From the NCBI RefSeq assembly GCF_000429325.1, contig NZ_AUBQ01000004.1, positions 62,001 through 126,000 of the forward strand: a stretch of DNA of 64,000 nucleotides. The letters are read 5' to 3'. Each line of letters starts with the position of its first letter. Position 1 is the first letter of the stretch. Positions 51,015 to 61,548 of this stretch are shown here, piece by piece. The position numbers were made by a program, and so were the translations under genes. A model generated the notes under the pieces. The model did no database searches. It was not told the DNA's origin and saw only the letters and a list, made by a program, of their open reading frames with translations. The DNA is from Fundidesulfovibrio putealis DSM 16056. Lineage in GTDB: Bacteria > Desulfobacterota > Desulfovibrionia > Desulfovibrionales > Desulfovibrionaceae.

Positions 51015-51326
51015 ATGCGGCGATTGCTCCTGGCGCTCATCCTGACATGCAATGCCGTCTTGCTGTATAATCTCCTCTGGAGCGACAAGGGCGTATTCGC
51101 CTACCTGGATCTGAAAAGCCATCAAAAGCAGTTGAAGCTCAGGCTGGAAAACCTGGGCGGGCGTTCCCTGGATCTGAGCCAGGAAATCCGCTGGCTCAAG
51201 TCCGACAGGGCCTTCACGGAGAAGATGACCCGTGCCCACGGCAACTATCTGCGCGACAATGAAATCATTTATCTCTTTCCCGGACACACCCCCGAAGGAA
51301 GCGTAGGCGATGACATCAAAAATTGA
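51015..51326 (+). CDS. FtsB/DivIC-like septum formation protein
   Basis: 103 aa. One N-terminal membrane helix (LLLALILTCNAVLLYNLLWS) followed by a coiled coil (LKSHQKQLKLRLENLGGRSL, LSQEIRWLKSDRAFTEKMTR) and the short beta-like tail DNEIIYLFPGHTP. This is the layout of FtsB/DivIC (Septum formation initiator family), which links FtsQ and FtsL at the septum. Overlaps the next gene by 17 bases. Confidence 0.82.
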   Translation: MRRLLLALILTCNAVLLYNLLWSDKGVFAYLDLKSHQKQLKLRLENLGGRSLDLSQEIRWLKSDRAFTEKMTRAHGNYLRDNEIIYLFPGHTPEGSVGDDIKN

Positions 51327-52161
51327 ATTCTACCGCGAAGTCCTCTCCGACGATCCGAACTCACGGGTATTTTTCCCCCTGGCCAAAATGCTGGCCGAGC
51401 AGGGTGACGCCGAAGGCGCGGTTTCCGTCCTGAGGCGCTCCATCGGTTTTCACTCCGGCCACCTGGAAGCCCGCTTCCTGCTGGTCGAGATGCTTTCGCG
51501 CCTGGGGCGCGAGGGTGAAGCGGCCGAAGCCTTCGAGGGCCTGACCTCGCTTCTCTCCAACTACCCCTCGGTCTGGAGCCTGTGGGCTTCCAAGGCCACC
51601 GGACTCTCACGCGATTCCTCCCTGGCGCTGCGTTTCCTGGCGCTCTCCCTCCAGGGGCAGGACGTGTCCTGGCTGGGGCTCATGGAGCAGGGCCTCGCCG
51701 CTGTTTCCGGCCAGGTCAAGCCCGCCGAGCCTGTCGAAGATGCTCCGGTCGGTCCAGACGGCGAATCCCCTGAAGGCTTCAGCCTGCGCGGCGCCGACGA
51801 AGTCCTGGCCCTCACCCAGCAGATCGAGGCCGAAGAGCGCCGCGCGCCTGCTGACCAGCTGCCGCCCGAGTGCGTGTCCGAAGCTTCGGCCACGGTGAAG
51901 ACCAGAACCATGGCCGACCTGCTCGCCCGCCACGGCGACTACTCCTCGGCGCTGGACATCTACGCCGAATTGCTGCGTCTGGCCGTCACTGATACCGACA
52001 AGGCGGCGCTCTCCTCCCGCATCGACGAGATCAAGTCCCTCATGGCCGCCGGAACCTCTCCTGCCAAGCCCGAGTCGGCCCAGCAACCAAAATCCAAGGC
52101 CAAACTGGTCAGCATGCTGGAAACCCTGGCCACACGCCTGGACGCGCGGGCAACAGCCTGA
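51310..52161 (+). CDS. TPR-like protein of unknown function
   Basis: 283 aa, soluble. The first 130 residues have TPR-like helical pairs (FFPLAKMLAEQGDAEGAVSV, ARFLLVEMLSRLGREGEAAE). The centre is acidic and Pro-rich, and the C-terminal part has HGDYSSALDIYAELLRLAVT, again TPR-like. Overlaps the ftsB-like gene by 17 bases, so coupled. A similar TPR protein after a cell-division gene is common in Desulfovibrio as recalled; function unproven. Confidence 0.75.
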   Translation: MTSKIEFYREVLSDDPNSRVFFPLAKMLAEQGDAEGAVSVLRRSIGFHSGHLEARFLLVEMLSRLGREGEAAEAFEGLTSLLSNYPSVWSLWASKATGLSRDSSLALRFLALSLQGQDVSWLGLMEQGLAAVSGQVKPAEPVEDAPVGPDGESPEGFSLRGADEVLALTQQIEAEERRAPADQLPPECVSEASATVKTRTMADLLARHGDYSSALDIYAELLRLAVTDTDKAALSSRIDEIKSLMAAGTSPAKPESAQQPKSKAKLVSMLETLATRLDARATA

Positions 52162-52250
52162 GCCGTTTGAATTCACCTACACTAGAGGGTAGACAGCCAC
52201 GGCACGCCCGCAGCTGCCTCGTCACTCACCTGCCAACAAGGATCGGCGTC

Positions 52251-53072
52251 ATGCTTAAGCGTGTTATCCTGGCCATACTGGCCTGCAGTGTTCTTGCGGC
52301 TTCGGGCTGCGACACAGTCAAGCCTTATGTGAAGAGCACCAAGAAGCTCTACAAAGAATACGTCAACGTTGACCCCTCCATTGATCTGACCGATCCGGGC
52401 ATCTCGGATCCTTCGATCAACAAGCTGGCCGCGCTGTTCGCACCCGTGGACGAGCGGGTGGAGTTCCTCCTGCGCGCCCTTTCCGCACAGGACCTCCCCC
52501 CCAGCCGCGAGTGGTGCCAGTCCTTCATGGACTCCTTCCCCTGGCTTTCCGGTGTGGCTGTGGTGACCGAGTCCGGGGCCGTCTCCTTCAAGCTCCCCAT
52601 GTTCACCATCAAGCAGGTGGACTACGCGCCGCTTCTGGAACTCGAGAATCTGTACAAGGCCCGCAAGATGGGCGCGTACGTCGCCGCGTCGGAACTGGGC
52701 GCGGAGATCATGGTTGCCAAGCCCCTGTTCGTGGACAACGAATACAAGGGCTTGCTCGTGGCCTCCTTCGATCCGGGCAGCCTGGCCAAGTTTTCGCCTG
52801 AACCGGGGAGCCTGCTGATGTTCATCCCTGGCGCGACCCTCTGGAGCGGCGACGACTCCGGCGCGGCCCAGGCCCTGGCCCAGATGAACTGGAAGAACCT
52901 GCTCAAGAGCGACGTCGCGGGCGAGCAGGCAGTGGGCGGCACGCGCTACCTGTGGCAGTCGCGCTATCTGGCCCAGGTGCGCCTCATCTATGCTGTTTCC
53001 GCCGTCACCGCTCCTGCCAAGGCTGCCAAGCCCGAACCGAAACCGGCTCCCGCCGCAGCCCCAGCCCCCTAA
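52251..53072 (+). CDS. Lipoprotein with a possible Cache-like domain
   Basis: 273 aa from ATG 52251; the in-frame reading from 52167 is unlikely. The first 20 residues are a lipoprotein signal with lipobox LAASGC. The mature part (about 70-260) has [40 protein letters not shown] and [17 protein letters not shown]. The pattern of a ligand-binding PAS/Cache-type beta-domain is suspected but not certain. The C-terminus is Ala/Pro/Lys-rich. Probably anchored in a membrane of the envelope. No further function assigned. Confidence 0.7.
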   Translation: MLKRVILAILACSVLAASGCDTVKPYVKSTKKLYKEYVNVDPSIDLTDPGISDPSINKLAALFAPVDERVEFLLRALSAQDLPPSREWCQSFMDSFPWLSGVAVVTESGAVSFKLPMFTIKQVDYAPLLELENLYKARKMGAYVAASELGAEIMVAKPLFVDNEYKGLLVASFDPGSLAKFSPEPGSLLMFIPGATLWSGDDSGAAQALAQMNWKNLLKSDVAGEQAVGGTRYLWQSRYLAQVRLIYAVSAVTAPAKAAKPEPKPAPAAAPAP

Positions 53073-53095
53073 CCGCCATGCAAGGAGCCGGAAGC

Positions 53096-54109
53096 ATGAA
53101 ACAGGTCACGGTCACCGAACACCTTCTGCTTCACCAGAAAGAATCGCCCATGGCCACCGGGCGCTTCACCAGCATGTTCAACGAGCTCATCCTGGCGGCC
53201 AAGATCATCTCCCGCGAGGTGAACAAGGCGGGCCTGGTGGACGTCCTGGGCCTCACCGGCGAGGTGAACGTGCAGGGCGAAGCCGTGCGCAAGCTCGACG
53301 ACTACGCCAACGCCGTGCTCATCCACCGCATGCAGCGCGCGGGTGTCCTGTGCGCCATAGGGTCCGAGGAGAACGCCGACCTCATCGAGATTCCCGACCA
53401 TCTGCCCAAGGGCGACTACATCCTGATCTTCGACCCGCTCGACGGCTCCTCCAATATCGACGCCAACGTGAACGTGGGCACCATCTTCTCCGTCCTGCGC
53501 CGCAAGGAGAAGAGCGAGTGCGCGGCGCGACTGTGCGAGGTGTTGCAGAAGGGCTACGAACAGGTGGCGGCGGGCTATTTCCTCTACGGCTCCTCCACCA
53601 TGATGGTCTACACCACAGGCCGGGGCGTCAACGGCTTCACCCTGGACCCCTCCGTGGGCGAATTCCTGCTGTCGCACCCCGACATCAAGACCCCTGAGCG
53701 CGGCAAGATCTACTCGGTCAACGAGGGGTACTGGTCCTTCTGGGACGAGGCCACCCGCGAGGCGGTCAGCTATTTCAAAGGATCGGACAACGAGCGCGGC
53801 AAGCCGTACTCAGCCCGCTACATCGGCTCCCTGGTGGCCGACTTCCACCGCAACCTGCTTTACGGCGGCATCTTTCTCTATCCCGCCGACATGCAGGACC
53901 CCAAGAAGCCCAAAGGCAAGCTGCGCCTGATGTGCGAGGCCAGCCCCCTGGCCTTCGTGATCGAGCAGGCCGGCGGAGCCGCCTCCGACGGAGAGCGCCC
54001 CATCCTGGACATCGAGCCCACGGAGCTTCACGAGCGCGTTCCGCTGTTCATCGGCAGCAAGCGGGACGTGGAGAAAGTGGTGGAGATCTACCGCAAGCAC
54101 AAAAAATGA
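53096..54109 (+). CDS. fbp: Class 1 fructose-1,6-bisphosphatase
   Basis: Gluconeogenic hydrolysis of fructose 1,6-bisphosphate to fructose 6-phosphate. 337 aa. Metal/phosphatase motif [60 protein letters not shown] and [30 protein letters not shown] precedes ATG 53096; a start at 52952 is in another gene and rejected. The stop overlaps the tsaD start (ATGA), so the two are coupled. Confidence 0.95.
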   Translation: MKQVTVTEHLLLHQKESPMATGRFTSMFNELILAAKIISREVNKAGLVDVLGLTGEVNVQGEAVRKLDDYANAVLIHRMQRAGVLCAIGSEENADLIEIPDHLPKGDYILIFDPLDGSSNIDANVNVGTIFSVLRRKEKSECAARLCEVLQKGYEQVAAGYFLYGSSTMMVYTTGRGVNGFTLDPSVGEFLLSHPDIKTPERGKIYSVNEGYWSFWDEATREAVSYFKGSDNERGKPYSARYIGSLVADFHRNLLYGGIFLYPADMQDPKKPKGKLRLMCEASPLAFVIEQAGGAASDGERPILDIEPTELHERVPLFIGSKRDVEKVVEIYRKHKK

Positions 54110-55164
54110 TCTGCCTGGGCGTTGAAACCTCCTGCGACGAGACCGCGCTGGCCCTCGTTCAGGACGGCAGGCTCGTTTGCGAGAAGATGGCCAGCCAGGA
54201 ACGGTTGCACGCCGTTTTCGGCGGAGTGGTTCCGGAGCTGGCCTCCCGCGAGCACCTGCGCAAGGGCGTGCTGCTGTACCGCGCACTCCTGAAAGAGTCC
54301 GGAATCGCCCCTGCCGACATCGGCTGCGTGGCCGTGGCGCGCGGCCCGGGCCTCCTGGGCAGCCTGCTGGTGGGCATGAACCTTGCCAAGGGGCTCTCGC
54401 TCGGCCTGAACGCCCGGCTCGTGGGCGTGAACCATCTGCACGCCCATCTTATGGCCGCCTCGCTGGAGCGAGAGATACCCTTTCCCGCGCTGGGGCTGCT
54501 CATTTCCGGCGGCCACACCCACCTCTATCTGATCCGTTCGCACATCGAATTCGAACTCCTGGGACGCACCTTGGACGACGCCGCAGGGGAAGCCCTGGAC
54601 AAGGCCGCCAAGATGGTGAACCTGCCGTATCCTGGCGGGAAATTCGTGGACCAGCTGGGCCGCCTCGGCGTGGCGGACGAGTCCCTGTTTCCCCGCCCCC
54701 TTACCGGAGTGCCCGGGCTTGATTTCAGCTTCAGCGGTCTGAAAACCTCCGTGGCCCGGTACGTGTCGCAGCATCCCGGCCTGCGCCTGGAGTCGCTCCC
54801 CGGCGAGGACGTGTCGCAGCTTGCGGCCATGCCCGGCCTTGCCGATTTCTGCGCCTCCATCAACTGGACCGTGGCGGATACGCTTCGCATCAAGACCCAG
54901 CGGGCACTGACCGCCCACGGCCGGGTCCGTTCGCTCATCGTGGCGGGCGGGGTGGCCGCGAACTCCGTTATCCGCCGGGTTATGCTCGAATTGTGCGGGA
55001 AATTCGGCGTGGAGCCTGTGTTCCCGTCCATGACCCTCTGCACGGACAACGCCGCCATGATCGCAAACCTTGGCTGGATGCTCTTCCGGGACGGCTATTG
55101 CCATGGACAGGATCTTGAGGCTATCCCGCGAGGACGTGTGGTTCCTTTCGATTATCACGCATGA
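54106..55164 (+). CDS. tsaD: tRNA N6-adenosine threonylcarbamoyltransferase
   Basis: Makes the t6A37 modification in ANN-decoding tRNAs, with TsaB and TsaE. 352 aa. [30 protein letters not shown], the metal His pair in [27 protein letters not shown] and [13 protein letters not shown] are conserved. Start ATG 54106 overlaps the fbp stop. Essential in most bacteria. Confidence 0.96.
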   Translation: MICLGVETSCDETALALVQDGRLVCEKMASQERLHAVFGGVVPELASREHLRKGVLLYRALLKESGIAPADIGCVAVARGPGLLGSLLVGMNLAKGLSLGLNARLVGVNHLHAHLMAASLEREIPFPALGLLISGGHTHLYLIRSHIEFELLGRTLDDAAGEALDKAAKMVNLPYPGGKFVDQLGRLGVADESLFPRPLTGVPGLDFSFSGLKTSVARYVSQHPGLRLESLPGEDVSQLAAMPGLADFCASINWTVADTLRIKTQRALTAHGRVRSLIVAGGVAANSVIRRVMLELCGKFGVEPVFPSMTLCTDNAAMIANLGWMLFRDGYCHGQDLEAIPRGRVVPFDYHA

Positions 55165-55185
55165 TGACATTAGGTGTGACCCCAT

Positions 55186-56448
55186 ATGGAATCATCGCTG
55201 AGTTGCCATTTGCACGATGACGACGGGGTCATCAGCCTGGGTGGCCTGACCCAGCAGATGATCAGGATCGGGCTCGCCCTGACCAGCACCCGCGAGCTGG
55301 ATGAACTCCTGGAACTCGTGCTGCTGGAGGCCAGGAAGCTGACCGGAGCGGATGCCGGCTCGGTGTATCTGGTTGATGGCGACAGCCTGCGCTTTGAGAC
55401 AAGCCAGAACCAGTCCCTTTTTGATCGACTGGGCGAGGAAAACGTCCGGGCCATGTTCAAGAGGTCCACGTTGCCGCTGGACAGCCGGTCCATCGCCGGC
55501 CATGTCGCCCTTAGTCGGAAAATTTTAAACATCTATGATGTTTACGATATTCCTTCTGCCGCTCCCTACAAATTCAATCCCGACTGGGACTTCGCCAATG
55601 CCTACCGCACCCAGTCCATGCTGGCGATCCCCATGCTGGACCAGTCCGGCGTCGTTGTCGGCGTGGTTCAACTTATAAACGCCCAGGCCAGAGGGGAGAC
55701 CGTTCCCTTCGACTACCGCTTCACGCATGTGGTCAGCGCCTTCGCCTCCCAGGCTGCCGTGGCCATCGTCAACGCCAGGCTCACGCAGGATCTGCACGCT
55801 GCCTGGCTGGACAGCCTTTTCCGGCTTGGCCTCGCCGCCGAGTATCGCGACAAGGAGACATCCAATCATATCAAACGGGTGTGTGAGTATTCCGTGCTGA
55901 TTGCCAGGCACGCGGGTGTCAGTGGTGAAGAGCTCGAACACCTGAGATGGGCCGCAGCCATGCACGACTGCGGAAAACTCGGCATTTCCGACGCCATTTT
56001 GCACAAGCCCGAGGCCCTCACCCCCGAAGAGCGCTCCACGATGGAGTACCACACGCTTGTGGGCGCGCAGATCCTCCAGGGGGGCGGCAATCCCCTGATG
56101 AAAGCGTCCCAGTCCGTGGCCCTGTCGCATCACGAGAAATGGGATGGCTCGGGGTACCCCCGCAAACTATCAGGAGAGGACATCCCGCTTTTCGGACGCA
56201 TCGTCGCCCTGGCGGACGCTTTCGACGCCATGTGCTCCAGGCGCGTGTACAAGCCGGCTCATCCCATGGATGAGGTCGTCAAAAGAATAGAAACCGACCG
56301 GGGAAAGCATTTTGACCCCACTCTGGTGGATATTCTTCTGCAGCACCTGGACGAGGTCGATCGCATCCGGCTGGCCTATCTGGACAACGACGCCGATTTC
56401 GAAAAATTCAGAAATTATTCACTTCTCAAAATCAACTCGGTTCTGTAA
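55186..56448 (+). CDS. GAF and HD-GYP domain protein (predicted c-di-GMP phosphodiesterase)
   Basis: 420 aa. GAF domain about 25-190 (ELVLLEARKLTGADAGSVYL, SMLAIPMLDQSGVVVGVVQL). The HD-GYP domain follows (about 215-400): MHDCGKLGISDAILHKPEAL, YHTLVGAQILQ, LSHHEKWDGSGYPRKLSGED, IVALADAFDAMCS. The full HHExxDGxGYP motif is present, so c-di-GMP hydrolysis is plausible. No membrane segment or receiver domain. The ligand of the GAF domain is unknown. Confidence 0.92.
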   Translation: MESSLSCHLHDDDGVISLGGLTQQMIRIGLALTSTRELDELLELVLLEARKLTGADAGSVYLVDGDSLRFETSQNQSLFDRLGEENVRAMFKRSTLPLDSRSIAGHVALSRKILNIYDVYDIPSAAPYKFNPDWDFANAYRTQSMLAIPMLDQSGVVVGVVQLINAQARGETVPFDYRFTHVVSAFASQAAVAIVNARLTQDLHAAWLDSLFRLGLAAEYRDKETSNHIKRVCEYSVLIARHAGVSGEELEHLRWAAAMHDCGKLGISDAILHKPEALTPEERSTMEYHTLVGAQILQGGGNPLMKASQSVALSHHEKWDGSGYPRKLSGEDIPLFGRIVALADAFDAMCSRRVYKPAHPMDEVVKRIETDRGKHFDPTLVDILLQHLDEVDRIRLAYLDNDADFEKFRNYSLLKINSVL

Positions 56449-56547
56449 GAACGAACAGGTCGGAGCGCCCTTGTCCCGGCTTGTTTGAGTGCGTGCGAAG
56501 CTTGGCCTTCGCTGCCGTTGTCACGACACTGCATAAGGAGAATACGA

Positions 56548-56868
56548 ATGGCCATTCAAGTCACCGACGCTACTTTCGAGGAAGAGATTCTCAAGTGCCA
56601 GCTCCCCGTTCTGGTCGATTTCTGGGCTCCCTGGTGCGGACCCTGCCGCGCCATGGGACCGGTGATCGACGAGTTGGCCAACGAGTATACCGGCCAGGTC
56701 AAAGTGGCCAAGATGAACGTGGACGAGAACCCCTCCACGCCCAGCAAGTACGGCATCCGCGCCATCCCCACCCTGATCCTGTTCAAGGGCGGCGAAGTGG
56801 TCGAGCAGATCACCGGCGCTGTCTCCAAGTCCTCCATCAAGGAAATGATCAGCCAGAAGGCTCTGTAA
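56548..56868 (+). CDS. trxA: Thioredoxin
   Basis: 106-aa cytoplasmic redox protein that reduces disulfides. Active site WCGPC with Cys30 and Cys33 in FWAPWCGPCRAMGPVI, and the cis-Pro in IRAIPTLILFKGGEVV. AAGGAG at 56535 precedes ATG 56548; the longer frame from 56485 is rejected. 3 bases before trxB, so one transcription unit. Confidence 0.96.
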   Translation: MAIQVTDATFEEEILKCQLPVLVDFWAPWCGPCRAMGPVIDELANEYTGQVKVAKMNVDENPSTPSKYGIRAIPTLILFKGGEVVEQITGAVSKSSIKEMISQKAL

Positions 56869-56871
56869 TCC

Positions 56872-57801
56872 ATGAAGAGTTACGACGCCGTGGTCGTGGG
56901 GGGAGGGCCGTCCGGCTTGACGGCCGCCCTCTATCTGGCCAGATCCGGGTTGAGCGTGGCCCTCATCGAGAAGGTGGCTGCGGGCGGTCAGGTGCTCATG
57001 ACGCATTTCATCGAGAACTATCCCGGCTTTCCCGAAGGGATCGAGGGATGGAAGCTTGCCGACATATTCTCCAAGCATCTCGATGCCTATCCCGCCATCG
57101 ACAGGATAAGCGGCGACGTCAAAGCCATCGAGCCCAAGGAAGGAGCGCACCGCGTCCTGGTCGATGCCGAATGGATCGAGGCCAGGGCTGTGATCATCGC
57201 TTCCGGCGCCCGCTACAAACGTGTGGGCATCCCCGGCGAGAAGGAACTGCTTGGCAAGGGCGTGTCCTACTGCGCCCTGTGCGACGGCAACTTTTTCAGG
57301 GGACAGGACGTTGTGGTCATCGGCGGCGGTAACTCCGCCATGGAGGAATCGCTCTATCTTGCAAGACTGGTCAAAAAACTCTACCTGATTCACCGGCGCG
57401 AGGACTTCCGCGCACAGCGCTGTTATCAGGATCGGTGCGGGATCAATCCTGTCATCCAGATCATGCGCAGCTCCGTTGTCGAAGCCATCGAGGGAGAGAA
57501 CCAGGTCGAAGGCGTGACAGTCCGTAACCTGAAAACCGGAGAGGTCACGCGCCTTGATGTGGAAGGCGTTTTCGTCTTCGTGGGCTACGAACCCCAGGGC
57601 GGCTTCTTCCCGCCGGATATCGAACTGGACGCGTCTGGGTTCATCGTAACGGACCAGAACTTCCGCACAGCGATTCCGGGCGTGTACGCAGCCGGAGACG
57701 TCCGTTCCAAGCATGTGCGCCAGGTGGCCACTGCGGTTGGCGACGGAGCAGGGGCGGCCAGCACCGTCATAAGCTATCTGGAGACTTTGGACAGCCATTA
57801 A
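56872..57801 (+). CDS. trxB: Thioredoxin reductase
   Basis: 309-aa flavoenzyme that reduces thioredoxin. FAD motif VVVGGGPSGLTAALYLARSG, redox pair Cys134 and Cys137 in SYCALCDGNFFRGQ, NAD(P) motif VVVIGGGNSAMEESLYLA, and C-terminal FAD motif GVYAAGDVRSKHVRQV. The active site reads CALC, where CATC is usual. Directly after trxA. Whether it uses NADPH or NADH is not clear: the GxGxxA loop is followed by IHRREDFRAQ, as in NADPH enzymes. Confidence 0.95.
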   Translation: MKSYDAVVVGGGPSGLTAALYLARSGLSVALIEKVAAGGQVLMTHFIENYPGFPEGIEGWKLADIFSKHLDAYPAIDRISGDVKAIEPKEGAHRVLVDAEWIEARAVIIASGARYKRVGIPGEKELLGKGVSYCALCDGNFFRGQDVVVIGGGNSAMEESLYLARLVKKLYLIHRREDFRAQRCYQDRCGINPVIQIMRSSVVEAIEGENQVEGVTVRNLKTGEVTRLDVEGVFVFVGYEPQGGFFPPDIELDASGFIVTDQNFRTAIPGVYAAGDVRSKHVRQVATAVGDGAGAASTVISYLETLDSH

Positions 57802-57862
57802 CCTCACGGCCTCCTGGACCCTGGGGCCCGGGCCACCATTAACACAGGCTCAACGCACACAC

Positions 57863-58597
57863 ATGACCAGAAAAAATTTCCTGCGCGCCCTGTCTTCGGC
57901 GCTCCTTCTCTTTGGCCTTTCAGGCTGTGGGTTCATCGATACGTACTTCCTGCCCCCGTCTGAAGACACCGCCCAGGAGCTCTGGGAGGCCGGTCGCGAC
58001 GCCATGAAGGAAAAGCGTTACAGCGATGCCGAGGAATATTTCCTCAAGCTCAAGGACCGCTACCCCTTCAGCCCCTACACTCCTGACGGACTGATCGGCC
58101 TTGGCGACGCCTACTTCATGGACGAGAAGTACTTGCAGGCCACTGATGCCTACAAGGAATTCGAAGCCCTGCACCCGCGCCATGAGCAGATTCCCTACGT
58201 GCTCTACCAGATCGGCGTGTCCACCTTCCGCAGGCTGGAATCCATCGACCTGCCCCAGGACGGCCTGCAGGAGTCCATCCAGTACTTCACTCTCCTGAAG
58301 GACGCCTACCCCACCTCCCAGTGGGGACAGGACGCGCCCAACTGGATCGTGAAGTGCCGTACCAGGATGGCCACACATGAAATATTCATCGCCGATTTCT
58401 ACTGGAACTCGGGCCGTTACGGGGCCGCCTGGCGCCGCTACATGTACGTGGCCGAGAACTTCAAGGATCTCGAAGAGATATTCAAGTACGCCAAAGACCG
58501 GGCACAGCTGTCTTACCTGGAATACCAGAAGACGCTCTCGGAAGCCGAACGCCGCGAGGTGGAAGGCAGTTGGCGCAAGTATCTGAAGTGGCTCTAA
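57863..58597 (+). CDS. bamD: Outer-membrane assembly lipoprotein BamD
   Basis: 244 aa. Lipoprotein signal with lipobox near residue 20 (LLLFGLSGCGFID). TPR repeats follow: LWEAGRDAMKEKRYSDAEEY, LKLKDRYPFSPYTPDGLIGL, DAYFMDEKYLQATDAYKEFE, and AFYWNSGRYGAAWRRYMYV-like region (seen as FYWNSGRYGAAWRRYMY). Part of the BAM complex inserting beta-barrel proteins into the outer membrane. Indicates a diderm bacterium. Confidence 0.93.
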   Translation: MTRKNFLRALSSALLLFGLSGCGFIDTYFLPPSEDTAQELWEAGRDAMKEKRYSDAEEYFLKLKDRYPFSPYTPDGLIGLGDAYFMDEKYLQATDAYKEFEALHPRHEQIPYVLYQIGVSTFRRLESIDLPQDGLQESIQYFTLLKDAYPTSQWGQDAPNWIVKCRTRMATHEIFIADFYWNSGRYGAAWRRYMYVAENFKDLEEIFKYAKDRAQLSYLEYQKTLSEAERREVEGSWRKYLKWL

Positions 58598-58601
58598 AAC
58601 G

Positions 58602-58625
58602 AGGCGGCCTCCGGGCCGCCTTTTG
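58602..58625 (+). terminator. Rho-independent terminator after bamD
   Basis: AGGCGGCC (58602-58609) pairs with GGCCGCCT (58614-58621), loop TCCG, with TTTTG behind. Ends 25 bases before the next gene. Confidence 0.75.
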
Positions 58626-58649
58626 CTTCGCATGCCAAAAGGTGCCGAC

Positions 58650-59468
58650 ATGAGCACGCCCACACGCGATGCCCTTTTCGAAGCGTTCGACTCCTGGCGC
58701 GTGAGCGACTCCAGGTTTGCCAAAGCCTACGCCGCGACCGGCGACGGCAACCGCGCCTTGCTGAAGACCTGCATTGCCGCCCTGTTTCAGGCCAGTCAGC
58801 AGGGCGCTTTGCCTGCGAGTTCTTCCACGAGCGTGTTTCACGACGGCGGCGAGCGAACGGAGAGCCGGGCAAACCGCCCATGGTTCGCACTGGTTCTGGA
58901 TCCCGCCGTGGCCGCCCCTGCCCAGGTGCTGGCCGCGCTTCTGCCCGCAGTCTGCCGACGCATCCCCCTGGTGGCCGTGATCAGGCCGCGCTCCCGGACA
59001 GTCTGGCCCGCGCCGGTGCTCACGGCCCTGGAGTTGTGCGGAGTGGAACAGGTGCTTGAACCGTCCGGGCGCGACCTCGTCCAATGCCTGGCTGCATTTC
59101 GTTCCACACTTGGCCCCGGCGGCCTGGCCTGCCTGGGGTCCGAAGCGTTCTGGAGCGGCGTGCGCGGCGCGGCCGAGAAATCAGGCGCTGCTCATTGGCT
59201 CAAATCTCCCGAGGTTGTGGGACTTCTCGCCGGAGAAGGCCTTGCCTGGAACCGCGAGGCTCTTTCGGTGTCCCACGCGGGTGTTGAGATTCGTGAATAC
59301 GGCACGCCGCAGGCCCTGGACGCGGCAAGGCACGACGCCGTCTTTGCTCCTGCCGGCCTCGCTCCGGTCACGGCGTCTTTGGTGCTCGAGCCTGGGCGCG
59401 AAGTCCTGTGGGATTGGCCGGACATGCCCGGCGAGCTTTTCTTTGCGCGCCGTCTCGTCTATAGCTAG
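58650..59468 (+). CDS. Hypothetical protein between bamD and the EF-G gene
   Basis: 272 aa from ATG 58650; an in-frame ATG at 58623 falls in the terminator and is rejected. Ala/Leu/Gly-rich, soluble. Visible patterns: [80 protein letters not shown]. No catalytic motif or family recognised. Two hydrophobic patches are too short for membrane helices. Seven bases separate it from the EF-G start, so probably co-transcribed. Confidence 0.75.
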   Translation: MSTPTRDALFEAFDSWRVSDSRFAKAYAATGDGNRALLKTCIAALFQASQQGALPASSSTSVFHDGGERTESRANRPWFALVLDPAVAAPAQVLAALLPAVCRRIPLVAVIRPRSRTVWPAPVLTALELCGVEQVLEPSGRDLVQCLAAFRSTLGPGGLACLGSEAFWSGVRGAAEKSGAAHWLKSPEVVGLLAGEGLAWNREALSVSHAGVEIREYGTPQALDAARHDAVFAPAGLAPVTASLVLEPGREVLWDWPDMPGELFFARRLVYS

Positions 59469-59475
59469 CGGCCAC

Positions 59476-61545
59476 ATGTCTTCACAACACCCCCCCGTCG
59501 CCGCAGAGGGCGCACGTTCGCCACGCGCCCAGAAAGGCCTGCATTCCCTGCGCAACATCGGCATCATCGCCCACATCGACGCAGGCAAAACAACGCTGTC
59601 CGAGCGCATCCTGTACTACGCGGGCAAGATCCACCGCATGGGCGAGGTCCACGAGGGCACGGCCACCATGGATTACCTGCCCGAAGAGCAGGAGCGCGGC
59701 ATCACCATCACCTCGGCCTGCACCACCTGTTACTGGGCCGGACGCCAGATCAATATCATCGACACTCCCGGCCACGTGGACTTCACCATCGAGGTGGAGC
59801 GCTCCCTTCGCGTCCTGGACGGGGCGGTGGGCGTGTTCTGCGGCGTGTCCGGAGTGGAGCCGCAGTCCGAGACGGTGTGGCGCCAATCCGAGCACTACCG
59901 CGTCCCCAAGCTGGCTTTCGTCAACAAGATGGACCGCCCCGGCGCGGACTTCGAGGCGGTGCTGGGGTCCATGCGCCAGCGCCTGGGCGCAAATCCCCTG
60001 GCTATTCAGGTCCCCGTGGGCTCCGGTTCTGATTTTTCCGGCGTCATTGACCTGGTACGAATGGAAATGCTGACTTTCCCCGGAGACGAGGTGCTGCGCG
60101 CCCCGCTTACGGACGAGCAGCGCGCCCTGGCCGAGCCCTGGCGCGACAAGATGCTGGAGACACTGGCCGAATTCGACGACGCCCTGATGGACGCCTATCT
60201 TTCCGGCGAGGAAATCGCCGTCTCGACGGTGGTGCCCATCATCCGCAGGGCCTGCATAGGGCGCGGCGTCGTGCCTGTGCTTGTCGGATCGGCCCTTCGC
60301 AACATGGGCGTGCAGCCGGTGATGGACGCGGTGTGCGAGTATCTGCCGAGCCCTGCCGACATAGGCCCGGTCCACGGCCTGGACCCGGCCACGCACAAGC
60401 CCGTGGAGCTTGCGCCCGACCCGACGGCTCCGCTGTCCGCCTTGGTGTTCAAGGTCATCATGGAGGCCGGACGCAGGCTGGCCCTTGTGCGGGTCTATTC
60501 AGGAACCCTGGCCGAGGGGGCCGACGCCCTGAACGTCACTCAGGGCAAGGCGGAGCGCATCGGCCGCATCTTCCATCTGCACGCCGACCAGAAGGAACCG
60601 CTTTCAAAGGCCGGACCTGGCGAGATCGTGGCGCTTACCGGCATGAAGCTGCCGCGCACCGGCGACACCCTGGCGGACAAGGCCCATCCCATCCTTCTGG
60701 AGAGCATATCGCAGTACAAGCCGGTTCTCTCCATGGCCCTGGAACCGCGCAACACCGAGGAGCTCGACAAGCTGGTTGAGGCGCTGAACCGTCTGCTCCT
60801 GGAAGATCCGACCCTGACCAGCGCGCGCGACGAAGACTCCGGCCAGCTGATCCTTTCCGGCATGGGCGAATTACACCTTGAGGTCGTGCTGGAGCGCATC
60901 CGGCGTGAACACGGCCTCTCGCCACGGGCGGGCAAGCCCCAGGTGGTCTGCCAGGAAACCATCACCCGCGAGGCGCGCGGCGAGGCCGAGTTCCATCGCG
61001 AACTCGGCGGGCAGATGCACTACGGCAAGGTCCTCCTGAGCGTGGCCCCGCGTCCCCGTGACCAGGGCAACGAGGTACACGTGCCTCTGGACATGACCGC
61101 CTGGCCCAAGCCCTGGTTGGACGCCCTGGCGGAAGGACTGGAGGACGGCTTGCTTTCCGGCGCGTTGCAGGGCTTCCCCGTGCAGGACGTGTCGGTGCGC
61201 GTCGAGGAACTTGGCCGCCTTGAAGGTCAATCCTCTGCAGTAGGTTACCGCATGGCCGCGTCCCAGGCCCTGAAGAACGCTCTGCGCGAGGCGCGTCCCG
61301 CCCTGCTTGAGCCCATCATGTACCTGGAGATCGGCGTACCCGACGACTTTGTGGGCGACGTGATCGGCCTTTTGGGCAGCAAGGGCGCAAAAATCGAGAA
61401 TCTTTTCGACCGGGCCGGGCAGAAGGTCGTCCAGGCCCTCACGCCGCTTCGCAGGCTGTTCGGTTTCTCCACGGAGCTTCGTTCGGCCACGCAGGGCAGG
61501 GCGGGCGTGGTGATGAAGTTCGCTCGCTTCGACCTCATGGACTAG
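59476..61545 (+). CDS. Elongation factor G-type GTPase
   Basis: 689 aa, translational GTPase that drives translocation or ribosome recycling. G1 [21 protein letters not shown]2/G3 [15 protein letters not shown] and [17 protein letters not shown]4 [12 protein letters not shown]. Domains II-V follow, ending with [20 protein letters not shown]. The start ATG 59476 fits best. Because EF-G is usually in the str operon with ribosomal genes, this one among other genes may be a second copy (FusA2-like). Its 20-residue extra N-terminus ([19 protein letters not shown]) supports that. Not certain. Confidence 0.92.
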   Translation: MSSQHPPVAAEGARSPRAQKGLHSLRNIGIIAHIDAGKTTLSERILYYAGKIHRMGEVHEGTATMDYLPEEQERGITITSACTTCYWAGRQINIIDTPGHVDFTIEVERSLRVLDGAVGVFCGVSGVEPQSETVWRQSEHYRVPKLAFVNKMDRPGADFEAVLGSMRQRLGANPLAIQVPVGSGSDFSGVIDLVRMEMLTFPGDEVLRAPLTDEQRALAEPWRDKMLETLAEFDDALMDAYLSGEEIAVSTVVPIIRRACIGRGVVPVLVGSALRNMGVQPVMDAVCEYLPSPADIGPVHGLDPATHKPVELAPDPTAPLSALVFKVIMEAGRRLALVRVYSGTLAEGADALNVTQGKAERIGRIFHLHADQKEPLSKAGPGEIVALTGMKLPRTGDTLADKAHPILLESISQYKPVLSMALEPRNTEELDKLVEALNRLLLEDPTLTSARDEDSGQLILSGMGELHLEVVLERIRREHGLSPRAGKPQVVCQETITREARGEAEFHRELGGQMHYGKVLLSVAPRPRDQGNEVHVPLDMTAWPKPWLDALAEGLEDGLLSGALQGFPVQDVSVRVEELGRLEGQSSAVGYRMAASQALKNALREARPALLEPIMYLEIGVPDDFVGDVIGLLGSKGAKIENLFDRAGQKVVQALTPLRRLFGFSTELRSATQGRAGVVMKFARFDLMD

Positions 61546-61548
61546 CCG

